NCBI GenBank assembly: GCA_009782725.1
Contig: WRIM01000044.1
Coordinates: 1 to 5,307 of the forward strand
Direction of reading: 5' to 3'
DNA from: Alphaproteobacteria bacterium
Lineage (GTDB): Bacteria > Pseudomonadota > Alphaproteobacteria > Rs-D84
Length of the DNA stretch: 5,307 nucleotides
Positions 5,134 to 5,307 of this stretch are shown one piece after another; position 1 is the stretch's first letter; each line of letters begins with the position of its first letter. Under the pieces are notes generated by a model. That model saw only the letters and a list, made by a program, of their open reading frames with translations, was not told the origin of the DNA and ran no database searches. The position numbers and the translations under genes were made by a program.

Positions 5134-5307
5134 TTAAACCGCCATATCTTCAATAATAAACTGCGCGCTGACGCGTCCTTGGAATTCGTTTTCTTTCAAC
5201 TTGCCCGCCAATGTTATTTTACGCCCGTTGTTCGAATCGTCCAACAAAAATTTGCCCACGGGGGTCGATGTCATATTAAACCCTACGAATGAAAGATTGC
5301 CATTCGA
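5134..5307 (-). CDS. recJ: C-terminal end of a RecJ-like single-strand-specific exonuclease (partial)
   Basis: The minus-strand frame is open from the right edge to TAA at 5136-5134, giving the last 57 residues. The pattern LSFVGFNMTSTPVGKFLL, then ITLAGKLKENEFQGR, then the terminal VSAQFIIEDMAV, matches the C-terminal OB-like domain of bacterial RecJ, which typically has a G-x-aF...plG..L segment, an aGxLxxNxWqGR segment and ends in QlxIeD. RecJ is a cytoplasmic 5'-3' exonuclease of recombination and mismatch repair; its DHH catalytic domains would lie outside the window to the right. It is followed by an 84-base AT-rich spacer before lolA, with no GC-rich terminator, so read-through into lolA is possible. 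The call rests on a short fragment and on remembered family patterns. Confidence 0.75.
   Translation of the reverse strand, partial: SNGNLSFVGFNMTSTPVGKFLLDDSNNGRKITLAGKLKENEFQGRVSAQFIIEDMAV

Overview
The window looks like chromosomal DNA from a Gram-negative bacterium, most likely an alphaproteobacterium. The evidence is a LolA carrier with the alphaproteobacterial 'GDFTQ ... LRPGRVRLDY' core, an M23 peptidase of the 'SGVYGSRR-NGEP-PHKGVD' type common in that class, and a TatB-TatC-NlpD-like neighbourhood. Base composition is uneven: genes are moderately GC-rich, the Pro/Ala linker of the nlpD-like gene is very GC-rich, and the recJ-lolA junction is very AT-rich. I cannot place it below class level.

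Layout. Nearly everything is on the minus strand. Reading in the direction of transcription (right to left): the 3' end of a recJ-like gene (5307-5134); an AT-rich spacer carrying a heptamer array; lolA (5049-4423); a secreted, catalytically intact M23 endopeptidase (4411-3542); a PnuC-like membrane transporter (3545-2874); tatB (2887-2606); and tatC (2609-1884), closed by a clear intrinsic terminator (1881-1851). Junctions from lolA to tatC are an 11-base gap, a 4-base ATGA overlap, a 14-base overlap and a 4-base GTGA overlap, so these five genes are very probably one operon. A separate promoter with a perfect extended -10 then drives a lipoprotein with two LysM domains and a degenerate LytM domain (NlpD/DipM-like, 1823-489). 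The left edge holds the 3' end of an unrecognised Trp-rich gene on the plus strand (1-459), convergent with the nlpD-like gene. No stretch over 300 bases lacks a gene, and I see no RNA genes, CRISPR array or insertion sequence.

How it fits together. The genes form an envelope-biogenesis cluster: lipoprotein traffic (LolA), peptidoglycan cleavage (M23 enzyme), folded-protein export (TatBC) and a probable amidase activator for cell separation (NlpD-like). In E. coli the amidases AmiA and AmiC are Tat substrates and NlpD activates AmiC, so the grouping makes functional sense, although that link is inference here.

Most notable points. (1) The hydrophobic core of the LolA signal peptide is encoded by five tandem copies of a TTAATTG-like heptamer. 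A second five-copy array sits in inverted orientation just upstream, giving a perfect 21-bp inverted repeat around the lolA ribosome binding site and start codon. (2) The nlpD-like mRNA is predicted to be leaderless. (3) tatBC has no tatA beside it and instead follows a PnuC-like gene. I do not see a clearly new multi-gene system.
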